Shown: piece after piece, positions 22,331-36,000 of the stretch
Layout: each line of letters starts with the position of its first letter
Numbering within the stretch: the first letter of the stretch is position 1
Assembly (NCBI GenBank): GCA_947561715.1
Contig: OX387202.1
Location: 2,542,001 to 2,606,000 of the forward strand
Reading direction: 5' to 3'
Length of the DNA: 64,000 bases
Source of the DNA: Ascidia mentula
Taxonomy: Eukaryota > Chordata > Ascidiacea > Phlebobranchia > Ascidiidae
Notes under the pieces: generated by a model
What the model saw: the letters and a program-made list of their open reading frames with translations, nothing else
Told to the model about the DNA's origin: nothing
Databases searched by the model: none
Position numbers and translations under genes: made by a program

Positions 22331-22979
22331 AAACTACAAAACCTTTTTCAACAAATTTCTAATCGTGCTTTCTTGTGCGTTTTTTCCAGACAAAGATTTC
22401 GCAGAAACGTTTTTGTTGTGTGCAACTTTTTGTGACCGTACTTGTATTTCGTTGTGTTTTGTTTAGACTTCGACTTTGCCAAACATATTGTGTCCGTTTA
22501 ATACTCGTCGGGGAGGAATATGTAACGATCTTATAATTACCACGCTAAAATATAAAGTAGATCCTGTTTTCCATGTGAACTGTTAAATGCTAGTTCAGCG
22601 TAAATTGCTTGCTATGTTTGGTCTGCCTGCGTTGCAGTTTTGCGTTTGGTCATTCGTTCTAATTCTGTTTATTGAATCAGGTAGAGTTTATTCCCACGGT
22701 CGTGTGGCGTTCCGTATCAATGTGGGTTTATCTGTTGATTTATTTCTCGAATGCGATCGTTTCCAGATGACGTCGCGATGACATCACGCGAATGGTGGAG
22801 TGACCGAGAAACGATCTTGTTGTTAATAATTTCCATCTCAGATATAAAAACTTGTTTTGAGGTGAAATCGTCGAAATATCGAACTGTTGATTCACGGTGT
22901 GTTGCGCAAAAATCTCCTCGAGACGTGAAACCGATTGGCGAAGCTAAATTCATCGCAGCACTGAATGACGCGAACGCGC
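22331..22979. other. Unassigned sequence before the integrase fossil
   Basis: No supportable gene. It is somewhat richer in CpG than the host introns, like the integrase fossil that follows, and may belong to the same element, but no Polinton polymerase, ATPase, protease or capsid gene is visible. Confidence 0.35.
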
Positions 22980-23863
22980 CCACGACGCTTTGACCAAAAA
23001 AACTTCACAAATTCCGCGTCGGGGCGCTGTTCGCGAGTCGTTGTCGCAAGAGATTTAAGCCGAGCTTACTACGACCTCGCGCACCCCGGCAGTCTTGGTG
23101 GTGTGAACCGGTTACGGACTGCTACAGGCGCAAGCCATGCAACGGCTGAACGTTGGCTGGGCGGTCAAGACAGATACTCGTTGCATAGCCCGCGTCGTTA
23201 AAATTTTAGGCGTTCGCGTGTCGTTTAGTCAATCGAAATTTTGTGGCAAATACATCTCATCGAAGTACAGAAACTTGCTCGGTGCGCTATTTAGTAACGA
23301 TTATCGATGTATTCTCTAAATACGCTTGGGTTGTTTGCATTAAGCGAAAAACCGGTTCCAATCTAGTGTGGGCCGTCGATCGTGTAATTCGTGCGATCGG
23401 GCGACGACCGGATCAACTGCAGACAGATGCGGGTCGCGAGTTTGTGAACAGTGTCTTTCAAAAGTGGTTTTCCAAGCAAAAACTTACTCGACGTACAATC
23501 AGGAAACGAAAGTGTCCGTCGTGCAGCGCTTTATCCGCACATTGAAAGAACGTTTGTGGCGCCATTTCACGCACACGGGCAGTGATAATTTCACTGGCGC
23601 ACTGCCGCGCAGAGTGAAGAGTTTTTTTGCGGTACAGCGAACGCCCGCCTATGTATACATAGTGTGCGATTACAGCGGCGAGGTTATTCGGGGGACGTTC
23701 TATGAACAGGAGTTACAACGCGTGAACAAACATACCTTCGAGGTGGAGAAAGTCCTGCGAACCAGGAAAAGGCGCGGTGTCAAGCAGTATCTGGTGAAGT
23801 GGCGACATTACGGAGAGGAATCAATTCCTGGATCGATGGAGGAACTTTTTCGGCAAAGATAGT
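22980..23863 (+). mobile_element. Fossil Polinton-type integrase
   Basis: Pieces on the + strand match, in order, a pre-core segment (AYYDLAHPGSLGGVNRL), the rve core (VTIIDVFSKYAWV, LQTDAGREFVN), a linker (DYSGEVIRGTFYEQELQRV) and a chromo-like end (VEKVLRTRKRRGVKQYLVKW). This order is that of Polinton/Maverick integrases and related transposon proteins. It is broken in several places (about four) and no other Polinton gene is nearby, so it is an old isolated remnant. Confidence 0.75.
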
Positions 23864-25400
23864 CTAAAGTAATCATTGTCAGATCACCGTGATTTATTCG
23901 GTGATTGTGACCCAAGCCTGTGGACTACGCTGTTAGCAAGCTCTGACGGTTACGTGTTGCCATCCCCTATAGTAAATAATCACCCGTCTTATTTTGCAAC
24001 GAAACTTTGCTCCGCCTGTCAGGTTAGTGAAAGGTCACTTGCAAAATCCATTCAGCCCTTGGCAGGTCAGGCCCTGCGGAAGGTGGCTATTAAGAGGTCC
24101 CTGTGATTTAGAACTTGACCATTCTAACAGACTAGAAAGCATAAACGCAAGAACTCGGAGCGTCGGCAATCTTGAATGTGACAACATTTTTACTTATAAG
24201 TGATGGCGCTGATCAGTGATTACTCGATGCGTTGAGCAGAAAGCGAATTGGATTAGTTTGCACTGAAACCGACGCAAATCTAAATTTCGCCCTTCAAGTA
24301 TTTGCATTTGGTATAAAAATGCGTGATTGTAATATGTGACGACTCGAGCGAATCGTTCAACAAGATTAAACTTCAGGCACATTATGTTCACCAGGGAAAT
24401 GGAATCTTTTATTCCTATCGGCACACCTGATTTTATTTGTAACCATAACGATTGTCCATTGAGCAGCAGTGGAGCGCTAGCGTTTCTTTCTATGATTCTA
24501 GCCACACCCACCTCTCTTTCAAAAATTTCAGCCCACTTGGGTAATATTAACGCGCGAAATTAATGGAAACGAAGTATTTGAACGGTTGATTTTAAGCGAC
24601 TCGTGTAAGAAGTTTGCAAATAAGTTATCATTAATATAACAAACGAATGTTGTTTAATGTCTGGACCAGCCTGGCTTTTTATCAGGAATATATATTTCAC
24701 CCCATGGGCATCTTCAGTTCCTTACAGTAAAAACAATAAAATGATTATAAAAATGTCTGAAAAACAACAACAGTATTGAATGGGCTAGTGACAAAAGCAA
24801 CAACAACTTTGACCTCTTGCAATGCTACTGTGCCAAGGCAAATATTTTCGACATTCGTACTTATCATGCTCTGGTGGGTTTTCCATTCAATCTAATAGTT
24901 CCTGCTTGATCTAGGGAAGAAACGAGGTTGTTAGCAGTCATCAGCAGATATTCTTCGCAGCGCAAACTGTGCTTGGGCTTGCTGAGATAATACTGCTAGA
25001 AAATTCAAATTGTTGACAGTATCATAGCAATTGCGTGCGTGCATGACAGGAGTTTTATTGTGTTTACCGTGACAATTTGGACCCCAAAAATGTTGTATTA
25101 ACAATTATTTTTTTTCGTTTCCTATTTAAATATAATTGTCGACCCAACGCTTTTTTCATTGTTATATCAATGATTCTTTGATATATTCTTATGAGCAACG
25201 AATATAAACTGTAAAGGCCTTCGTATTTCTAGAAGAAAGTATCCTGGGTGGGAAATTCCCTGCGTGAACTCGTGCGGCTATGTATAAATGCTGATTAGCG
25301 CAGTAGGTGGCATTTCTCTTTTTTCGGTTCTAATTGCTTGTCGTAAAGTATGACTTCATTCACAAGGAATAACTTTTATATTGTTACTTGCATTAAAATG
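23864..25400 (+). repeat. Third copy of the gene-family 5' flank, without a gene
   Basis: It matches the flank of gene A: 24022-24280 with 280-530, and 24330-25400 with 1640-2640, including a PLE-end remnant at about 24656-24850. The match ends before the position where exon 1 would stand, and no exon of the family follows within 7 kb. It is a partial duplicate. Confidence 0.7.
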
Positions 25401-25452
25401 GTTGCCATTTGTAATACAAGTGAAGCGGTCCTTCTAAAATGTGCTCGTGCAT

Positions 25453-25602
25453 CTATGTGGAGCTATGTGCAACTATGTGCAACTATGTGGAGCTGTGTGC
25501 AACCATGTGGAGCTATGTGCAACTATGTGCAACTATGTGGAGCTGTGTGCAACCATGTGGAGCTATGTGCAACTATGTGGAGCTATGTGTCGCTATGTGG
25601 AA
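25453..25602 (+). repeat. 10-bp minisatellite with 50-bp higher-order unit
   Basis: Fifteen 10-bp units alternate between ctatgtggag-type and ctatgtgcaa-type words. Five units form a 50-bp block that occurs twice. The three open frames across it are by-products of a 10-bp period that cycles all frames. Confidence 0.85.
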
Positions 25603-28600
25603 GGCTCGCAAGGCTTGGACGCTACTTTTGAATTCCCTGTACACAAAAAGACGGTTTTAAAAGTGTTTGGCGACCCCAGTTTCATGCAATGTAGACCAGG
25701 TGTATCTGTTGTTACTTCAACGTATCTTTGCCTAGTTTCGTTGATAAACAGTGGTCTTGATTTTGGCATTGTCTTGTATTGTTCTCCTTAGTATTGTTAT
25801 TGTGTTATCGCTTCAACAGTGTGTATTCTGTGGTTACATCACGAACAAAAATTTGCAGGGTACTTGGCGGCTTCCCTGACAATTTGTCTCGATGATGCTA
25901 CCACAATCAATAAAGGTCGGCTGACCTGTTATGGCTAGTTGCCACTGACTTGTCTGTTCACCTGTGCTCTCGGATGAGATACAGTAAATTCAAGGGTCTG
26001 CAGTGTACCACTTGTTTTCCAGGTCGGCTGCTTTAGCTGAATCTAAGACTGCTTCCCTGTTCTAGCTGTTATTACTGAACTCCGTAATTTTTAAAAGAAT
26101 TATTTATTACTTGAAAGACATCTTTGCAATGCCAGGCGGCGTAAAGTTTAAATTTGTTCCAAGCACGTTAGTGACTGAGCGAGTAACTCCTACCGAGTGC
26201 CAGTTGTTAGTTAAGTGACCAAGACTGGTTGGGTGGCAAAGTAAAATAAAAGAGAATGATAACGAACTAATGACAACGAATTAAGCAAAGAGTTGAGACC
26301 GAGAAAAGTGTGAACGGGTATTTAACAAGTCACAATAAAAAAAGGTCTGTCGTCGAGCCGGATGCCAGAAGACTGTGCGATTTCTGCCAGGAAAGCCTAA
26401 CACCGTCTGCAGCCTTCGGTCCGTCTGTGTTCCAAGTGTGTGAAGAATTAAGAAGGGAAACATGCGTGATGCTACACATGCCCCTTCCTTGTAAAGATTG
26501 ATAGTTTCTATCCGAAATCCAATATCGTCTTGTCGTTAGGTTGTTGTGCTGTGAGTTGCGTTGAATCGTTTGAATGTTTTGCTGGTCATCGTCTGTGTTT
26601 CCGTCGTGGTTGCAAGCTGTCACGTTTTTTTTTTCTGTGTACAAAAGAACACCGGCAGTAAAATGCCCAAACAATTTAAAATATCTACGAAGCGTTTATG
26701 GAAATTGCGTGTTGCAAGACAAATTAAAAAGGTTATTAAAAACTAAAGTGAACCCCAAATTCTATGGCATTGAAGCGTGCGCAACAAATGCTTACATTCT
26801 AGCACATTTGAAGCCTAATGCCTCTACTTGTAGAAAAGTACGCTCGTAAAAATTTAAACGGTTTGCCGCATCGCGATCCTTTGTTCTTAAAGTGCATATG
26901 ACACGTAAAAATGAAGCATTCTAATAATCAAACTAAGAAATGTTCATAACTTTAGAACATTTTTAGCGAAAAAAGTAGCTTGATACGGCGACTGGTTTCT
27001 GAGATACAGCTGATCAAATTCGCACTTTTGTCGCTGCGAACGAAATCGTGCAAAAGCGAGATATTGTTGCGTGACGTCATAGAAGGCGCTGCGGTCGTGC
27101 GTGAGTGCTGACAGCAAGCCTTATGCGTAGGAATGGAAAACATTGTAAAACTGGTTAAACATAATATTGCATTAACCAGGGGACAAAATATGAACAAGTG
27201 CAATAAACGGATTTTTAGTGCAATAAACGTTACTGGAACAGGGTGTTCTTGTTGTTACAGCATTTATGATAGCTAACGTGATACATAAACCTTTGAAAAC
27301 ACGACAGGGACAAACCGTTAGTTTACCATTGTCATATTGTCCACTTACAGCAAAAGATAGTAGGTTAATTGAACTTTGGCCGACCAAATTAGCTGTTATT
27401 CCGTCGTAATACCACTTTTTGCCCGACAGTATAGCGTTGCCTACGAGTTCGCGTCACAAATGATTTACTTACTAGTGCGAAACAAGAAATGTTGGAATCA
27501 TCAAATTAAAGTCAACACAAAGGGGAGGTTAAAGTTATGACTTAACACCCAAAATGGCGTCATGTAATGTCACTCAGCAAAGAAACGCACAATTTCCGTC
27601 TTATCGGAGTACAGAGTAATGTCGTTTCTGCTATACCCTGTGGTATTCCGTTAATTAGGGACAAATAAGCCTTTGGTTTGCGACGTAACAGTGACACATT
27701 TTTGTGTGATGCATAACCCTGTTCTGACATTTAAGGTAACGTAATCTGTGGACTCTCCTATTTTTTTAAACTATCCGATATCTGCAAAAACGGCTTTTTC
27801 CCCTATCTAAACAGTGCATTTTTTCGACGCGAGTCCCTTGTGTGATGTGCTATTCTCCTCAGCGCTTAAGGTTTACGATTTTTGGTCGCCGTTACTTTGG
27901 GTGCAGTTTTGTACATTTTTTTGGTTGACGTAGAACCGTAAAACTTTAGATATATGTTTGTTGTAGATGTACCTTTAGTTTTACGCAAAATTGCCATGGC
28001 CGTGGCATATGCACTTTAAAGCGAACCTAAGCAAGCGACTTTAAAATGGAATTTTATTGCTTACTTTTGTCAATTCAGGGAAAAGTGCACAAATGACTCT
28101 CTTGTCAATACGACTAATCATGTAGTTTTTTTTGTCCTCACTGAAACTTTTTGAATTGCAGGTTTGTTTGCTCGCTTGTTGAGTAAACATTCCTAATCCT
28201 ATCCCCATCTTCTGTTCAACTAGTTTCAGTTTTACAGTTGTCTAGTTCTTGAACGTTTTTGTCAGGAGAGATTACGAACTGGGTGTAACGTAACGTTGAA
28301 ACAATACTGCTGAGGATAGAGAAAAGGCATTACTGAGAGCACAAGCGCAGATAGAAAATGAAGTTCGTTGTTCAAGGTCCAACTTCAAGTAAAGTTAGGC
28401 TGAAAACGCATTGCCTTAGATAGGAGAACAGCATTACTAAGTATTTCCCTGATGCGATAGTTGCCGTTAACTTCAACACGTTGTTATTTGGCCGAAGCAA
28501 AAATTTTCGATTTTGGTGCTTGATGTCTGTATTTTCCAGCATTTGCTGCCTGAATGTAAAATTTGTACCCCAATAAATTATTGCTGGACTACACGCGATT

Positions 28601-29600
28601 TTTTTGATTAAATCTAAACCAATGTATTTTGTTTGGATTTTTACCAGCAGAGTTCTGTTGTCGGACCTATTATTGGTGTCTGAACAATGAGTCCCTTATG
28701 AAATACACGTTGAATGTACAATAATTATTTGAGGATCTGGCTAACACTTTGTAGAAATTTGTAGTGAATGTCAAATACCATCGGATCGATTATCCCTTGA
28801 ACCTTTGCAATGATGGGACAAATTAATGACTTTTATGCGCATCAACCTCATTCGTCAGCTTCGTTTAAATCCGTAAAAAACAAACAACAACATTTGTGGT
28901 TATATCGTTAGTTCCTCATAAACTGGTTAACAGAAGTGTTATCGTCAATCCTATAGTTATATAGTCATAGACCTATCGAAGCAGGTATATAACTTTTTAC
29001 ACCGTTAAAATCAATGTAGAAGGGTTGACTATCTCTGTGAAGTTTTTGTATCAAATCCAACTAATTAAGCAAGCGAGATGAAGTAAGTTGTGTTTGCCAA
29101 GACTCGCTTCACGCACGAGGAACAAAACAAGCGATTTAACGACAGAGAGCTTTTTTGCGACCTTAAAACCAACATCGAACACGTGACGCTCCACACTCCC
29201 TGTCTGCCATAGAGTGGCAGCAAGTTGTCCAAACACCCTTTGGTCGTCAATTACTTCTTTTGAGCGTCATGTCCACCCACCATAAAGTCACTGAGCGTGG
29301 GTGTACTCTATTGATTTGACGTTCTGCTTGCCTAATACTTTGTTTGCTTTTCAGTCATTTGCAAGATGCCAATTTAATGGGGTGGGCTCTGTCACGTATA
29401 ATATCTATGTTACAGATACGTTGGTGTTGAGATTATTGTGCAGTTTTTGTGTTTTTAGAAACAGTATTCACGTATGCTCGTTGCTTTCGATATCAAATAT
29501 TTCATATAAACAAAGTTTCAGTTCAAAGTTGGTGACATACTTAGATGGTGAAACGATACCGAAGACATTCTTCCGTCTTGTATTGGGTCCTGTTATTAGT
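25603..29600. other. Intergenic sequence, no gene supported
   Basis: About 4 kb of AT-rich sequence. Short frames such as the one at 26664-26743 (a lysine-rich peptide) lack any recognisable family, splice context or paralogue in the window. No repeat shared with the rest of the window was noticed. Confidence 0.4.
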
Positions 29601-29619
29601 AACCAAAATAATCACTACG

Positions 29620-31400
29620 CAACTACACGATCATAAATCAAGATTCGTAGCAATAAATTCCCATTTACCGACCTTTAAAACGGGAACAGGTAGATTGTGT
29701 TTGCCAGACTCTAACATTTCGCCTTATAAAAGTTGTTACGTTCCAGGGCAGAGCCTTCTAGTCAATATTCTACTATTCCTAACCTGCAGGCAACTTCTTT
29801 TGAAACGCTGTATATGTTTTAGTGCATGAACAACTGGTTTGCCAGAGTTTAATTTGATCGATTTACAAACATTGGAGGTACAGGAAAGGTCAGATAGAAA
29901 AAGCATCTCTGGTAAAATGATTAAAGATGTCACTAAGACCAGTTTTAAGAATTGTCCAATAAACTGCAAAGTACACAACGAAAAGTGACGTGCGTTATTG
30001 TGCGAAGTTCGATTTAAACCATTATAAGCGATAAACTACATTGAAAAGGGCAACAATAACTCTCCTCTTTTGTTACAATCTTCAAAGAAGTTGTTGAGAT
30101 AAAACATTGTTGTTTGATCCCACTTGTCCAGATGTACAAGCAATTATGGTTGTGGGTATTCGACCAAGTCACCGCTGTTACTGCATCTAATTGGTTGATT
30201 GTGTGAAATAGCGTACATCGCATGTGATTACCATTTTGTGCCGTCGTCTAGGTGTCGCGCGTATTTATTTCATTTCTTCTCCAACGAGCGTTGGTACAGA
30301 GTTAAGCTATCGTAGGTCTTCAGATGTCGCCTCCTGCGATTAGGTACGTTATGATGTGCAGATAACATTGCTTTCAGTGCACCCCGGTAATGACGTAGGT
30401 GTGATCGATGTCGTTGCGTTGGTGTCTGCATGGTAGCGTGATGTCGTTGCCATTGTGCGTTGGACGATGCAAAGAATCGTAGAAAACGTCTCTTGGCGAT
30501 GACGCTCGTACGCGTTTCATGAATTTCCATTTCCGTGAAAATTTCCGTGAAACCGAATGGCGAAGCATCCTAAGATTGGCCATGCTCATATCATGGCAGG
30601 TATCGTTAAGAAACAATGTACTAGAGTTGCTTCTCTTTTATGAAGATTTTGTATCGAACCCAACGCACCATGCCACCACACGATCATAAATCAAGATTCG
30701 TAGCAATAACTTTCCCATTTACCAACACCTAAAACAGGACGAGGTAGATTGTGTTTGCCAGACTCCAACATTTCGCCTTGTTAAAGTCGTTACGTTCCAG
30801 GACAAAAGCCTCCTAGCTAATATTTTATTATGCCCAACTTTCAGGCACTTTATTTAAACACGCTGTGTATGATGCAGTGCATAATCAACTGAACTTATCA
30901 CACTGGAAAATGTAGGAGCTACAGGAAAGGGTCAGAAAGAAAAAGCATATCTGGTTCATGAATATAGGTGTCACTAAGAGTTTTCAGACTTGTGCAATAA
31001 ACAGCAAAGTACAAAACGAAACGTGACGTGTGTTATTGTGCGAAATTCGGCAAAAACCATTAGAAGCAGGAAAATACATTGAAAAAAGCTATATAATAAT
31101 TCTCCTCGTTTGCAAAAGCTTTCTGCAATAATTGTTTGTAGCCGCGATTCATCCGTAGATCTTCTGTAATAATCTTAACAGAAGTTGATGAGGTAAAACT
31201 TTGTCTGTTGGATTCCACTTGTAGCATGTATTCGCCATTTCTAAAGCCATCATGTATGTGTGTATAGTGTGGACGATGTATGGAATCGTAGAAAACGTCT
31301 CGTGACGACGACGCTGGTTGTGTACGCGTTTCATAAATTCTTTTGCCGTGCATCGACTGAGAAACATCTTTTTGTTCGAACGTTGCGCCGAAACAAATAA
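29620..31400. repeat. Diverged tandem duplication (about 1 kb unit)
   Basis: Positions 29625-30520 and 30675-31350 are related along their length: ACGATCATAAATCAAGATTC at 29627 and 30679, then the AGATTGTGTTTGCCAGACTC word, then GAATCGTAGAAAACGTCTC at about 30474 and 31284. On the minus strand, parts of both copies read as similar peptides (RDVFYDSLHRP and RDVFYDSIHRP), but neither copy has a clear full gene. Confidence 0.7.
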
Positions 31401-31439
31401 ATGTAGATGACATTTTGGCTTTACACGAAGTGCTTATTA

Positions 31440-33060
31440 ACGGTTGTTTTAGACATTTGTACTTATCATGCTCTGGTGGGTTTTCCAATCAATCCAATAG
31501 TGCCTGCTTGATCTAGGGAAGAAACCACATCGTTAGCAGTCATCAGCAGATATTCTTCTTAGCGCAAACTGGGATTCGACTTGCTGAAACCATATTATAG
31601 GCTGTTGTTTCCCAAACGTTGGCAGTTTCCTAGTAATTGCGTGCGTGGCAGTAGTTTCCTTGTCTAAGTCTAAAACGTCAAGGGTCGTCAGTGCTTGACC
31701 TACGTATGTTTTTATTGACTTTTTGTCGCTTACCGATCTCGTTACGACGAAGAAAATGGTGGTTTTCGTAGTGTAGTTTTTGAACAGTTATGTTTTGGCA
31801 AAAACATTAGTTATTTTTACATTATATTTTTTGCTTCGCTGCAGTGTTTTTTTTTAAGTGTGATGCAATCTTGTTCGGGTATTTCAAAACTTCTCTTTGC
31901 TTTTACAAATATTTTTCAAAATTAGTATGTTAAAAAAAACAGGGGAGTAAATTTAGTCGATCTGGTTATTTTTCGGAGGAGACAAGGAAAAAGGCAAGGG
32001 AAAGATAACTTTTCGATAAACTTAAGGGTGGTATCGGCCACAAGGTTTCTTGTACAAACAAAAACACATTAAAGTTGCTTATCTGGGTATGTGTTTGTCT
32101 AAATTTGAAAATAAAATTGTTTGGCGACATTTCAGACCGCAAAATGCTGCATTAATTTTTTTTTTGTATTTCCCAATTAATTACAATTGTCGAATCCATG
32201 TTTTATTCCTTGTCGTAACAATAATTCTTTAAATTACTCTTATAAACAACGAATACAAACTCTGAAGACGCTTTCTGTGTATTTCTATGGAAGAAAGATT
32301 ATTTGGTGGGAAATGCCCTTTTTGAACTCCTGCGCCAGATTGGAAAAAATGTCGTGTAAAAATTGCCGATAATCCGCGCAATATTAATTAGCTGAAGTAT
32401 AAATATACAAAAAAACGTTGCGATCGTCCGCGCAATTAACGATCGTCGAAAAAAATCCTTCGCGCAAAAAACAAACTTTCCAATATGGCTCGTGCGTAAC
32501 GACATAAAATTGTGTGCTACAATGCAATGGTCTATGTATGGATGCTGATTAGCACATTAGGTGGCACTTCTCTTTCTTCGGTGCTAATTGCCAGTCGTAA
32601 AGTATGACTTCATTCACAACAGACAGAAAGGATAACTTTTAAATTTTTACATTGCATTTGACATGGAAGGCATTTTCAATGCAAGAAAATGCCAGGCATA
32701 GCACTTGCAAAGCAAAAGATAGAAAGGAAATGACATCACCGGAGCGGTTCAACAGAATTTGAAAACGCTAAATTATGTATGTCGTGGCGTTAGCTGGTTA
32801 GGTAACATTATTGTTATTTAACACACATTTATAATGTGAATTACCTCGCATCAACCCCCAACTAATTATTGACGAACATTGACACAAAACTACGATTGTG
32901 AAGTTAAAAATGCACGAAAGGGGCTTTACCAATATATATACACATATTTTGTCTTTCTTTTGCACTGATAAAATTTTTTCTTTTTAATGTATATACAGTT
33001 TTCCAATGCAGATTTTGTAAAGGTTAATCTGGCAATTGATTTGATTTGTATATTTAAACC
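31440..33060 (+). repeat. Duplicated 5' flank of gene B
   Basis: It matches the gene A flank: 31440-31660 with 2156-2300, about 32140-32300 with 2390-2500, and 32500-33060 with 2510-3290. Sequence at 31680-32140 is specific to this copy. It leads directly into exon 1 at 33064. No promoter motif can be called with confidence. Confidence 0.75.
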
Positions 33061-33063
33061 AAC

Positions 33064-36000
33064 ATGGATCCAGAAAAATTCAAATCTGAAAGTTCACAAA
33101 TGAAATCAAAGACAGGATCTTCGATAAATGAGCAACTTCCACTAAAGCAGAAAAAACATCCTTCTCATAAAAGGTATGTAATTGCCACAACATGACTTTT
33201 GTGCATGGAAGCTAACCAGACCAACAGTGTAATGCCATGAGACTGCAACGTATGCTGCAATAGGCAAGCTTAGTGAAACTTAATTTTGAGTATATATAAT
33301 GTCTGTTTCAAGGCAACCATCCCTCGGGTCAACATACCTGGCTTCCTGTTACTTTCTTTAGTAATATAATATTCTCAGTAGTTCCTCCAATCAAAATATG
33401 TTTATTCTTTTAGGCCATGTGAATCCAAACAGCATATGTTACAGAGTTAGCATCGAATCGCATTGAGTCTAAGTATAGAATCAGAATAGAATGAACAAAT
33501 ACCAGACTGCAACACAGGTAGCCCAGAGCATAGAAAATAATTTACGCAATATCTTGAACTAACACTGAACAGCAATGTGGAGCCAATAATATGAATTGTG
33601 TATAAGCTGCAGACAAAGTCGTCTTATAGTCACACCAGCTGCACTGATGAGACCTTTTAGGTCGAAACAGTGGCCATCTGTCTGCAGCTTATACACAATG
33701 CATAACACTGAACAGTTCACTTGGGAAACAGGATTTGCTTACACACACATGCATTAAACATATTGGACAACTCATCGAGTTGACGTTGTGGTGATGACGT
33801 ACAATATTTCAGCTTGGTATTTATAAGATCATAGCAAGACTATGCAGATGTGCTACAGATTACAGCGTAACTGAAACCTATAAAGAACTTTTTGTCATGC
33901 GAATATTTCAACAATGAAAAATTGGAAGAAGCTGCCCATCCAAATGTTGATGTACCAGCTATTGTGCATTTAGATAGAGTGATTTATTATGTCATAATGA
34001 AAATTTAACAATCTATGCTGGCATCAAGCAGTTGTATTCAGGCTGAAATGTTTCTTTGAAATTGTTCCAAAGATCTATTCAAAGTAGCATAAAATCCGCC
34101 AAATTTGTGTTGCTTCAAACTTTTTATGATAAGTCAGAGCAAAATACAAATGAACAAACACTCGGAGAAGTTTGGCCCATGGTCCCATACCATATCAATA
34201 CTTCACTGACTGAACTGTCTTCACCTGCATTTAGTCTGTTTTGAATGACTTTTGGATAATTTGGTGAAAGTAAACATGCCTTATTGGTCACCCAAATACA
34301 CTGGCTTCAATTTCATAGGTCATATTTTTTGAATATTAGCATTGGTTTGTAGTGAACATGTTATTAATTTCTTCATAAAAACCATCATGGTGACCTTGAG
34401 TTCCAAAACAAAATACCCAGATGTTCCTTGAAGCATGTTTTAAATTTTATCTGACACGTTAGGACTCACAGACAGGATCAAATACAGTAGAAGAAACTTT
34501 ACCAAAACTCCTTGGAGGGAAATGTCTGGGACTTAGAAATTTCATGTTCTCTATAAAAGATTTTTATTGATTTCTACTGTAAACTAACTTTGATGTCATT
34601 GAATAGATGAGAGATGGGCCTTGCATAAAACCACAGTAGGTAGAATACTTTTGACCACTCATTTTTCTACAAATTCCAATTGCATTTTTTACCTAATTTG
34701 TGTAAATTTTCAGGTATATACAAAAGACTCACCATTTGTATCATATAATTTTCACTTATTCACTACCACTTCTGTGATATTCCTGAATTTTCTGTGTGAA
34801 AATATTTTTTTTTTCTTTTAATACCATATATAGATAGTTTAATATATAAAAATTACCAACTAAAAAGGTTTGATGAAGGTATATGTGGTGATGAGCAGAT
34901 GGAATCACAGACAGAAACGGAGACAAAAGCAACTTTTCAAGCCAGTTGTATATGGTGGGCAGTGTACAGAATAGAATGCCAAGCACAGAACTTGCAAATG
35001 CAGGCCATGGTCAGATTGGGAATATCAGGTGTACATAACAAGTTTACATTGGAGGCTAAGACAAGCTTGTGTTTGTATGTTCGTTGATAGTTGAGCCAGC
35101 GTCATCAGAAAGTAGTATTGGAAATTTACACAACACCACAGTATGTGCTTATAGAACTTATTTTTTAGTACTGATAAAAAAAGGTTATCTAAGGGGTAAA
35201 AGTTATTTCTAGTGGTTTAACATCACAAACTTTTGCACTAAATCTGACAAATATTATTGCATAAATATGCAGTAGCCTGTATGTAGATTTCTCCTTGGTA
35301 AGAGATAGTGTAGTAGCTAAGTCATGTTCAACAAAAAAGGTGTAATTAAATCTTTATATTAAACAATATCACCAAAAAGGACACAAGACTCTGGATATTC
35401 CTCTGGACATTCCTCTCGACATTCATCAATAATATCAGGTGATGACCATAGGCGTTGATTTAGGGGTGACTGGGGTGACATGTCATCCCTCACAAACAAA
35501 CAGGGGTGACAACGTATGTATTGTCACCCCTGGATTTCGTTTAAATTAAAAATTATTGTCAGAAAAACCACATACATTATATTATGCATAAAGCTAGTTT
35601 CAAACGACCTGTATTATCACCGTCACAATCATGACAAACACAAGTGTTTCGTGGATTATTACGCAGCGCAGCAGTTGTTGTAGCATAATGGTAAAAATCA
35701 GCATTGTTGCGTAATAGATTTGTTTGTCACTTCATAATTACTAAATCTGCAATAGACCGAGTAAAATAAAAATGTGCTGCTTTCAGTAAGGGGGGCAATA
35801 ATTAAAGTGATTAAAATTTAGTGCTACAACAACATGATTCTGTGTTAAAACAAAGTGACACGAAAGGGAATTTGCGTCGTATACGTATGTTCAGGGCGAT
35901 ACGATTGATGAATGTTTTTTGCGTGTTTCTATAAATTGGAAAAGTCACCCTTAATATTTTACAAAACGTTAAAAAATCGACGCCTATCGTGATGACATAA

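Noticed and set aside
22061-22781. Short frames before the integrase fossil as Polinton genes
   Set aside because: None resembles Polinton polymerase, protease, ATPase or capsid proteins, and they are short and overlapping.
25350-25791. Three overlapping cysteine-rich open frames
   Set aside because: They arise from a 10-bp tandem repeat that leaves all three frames open.
31060-31488. 142-codon minus-strand frame as a gene
   Set aside because: The sister copy of the tandem duplication does not keep the same full frame and no family is recognised; only the local peptide similarity is noted.
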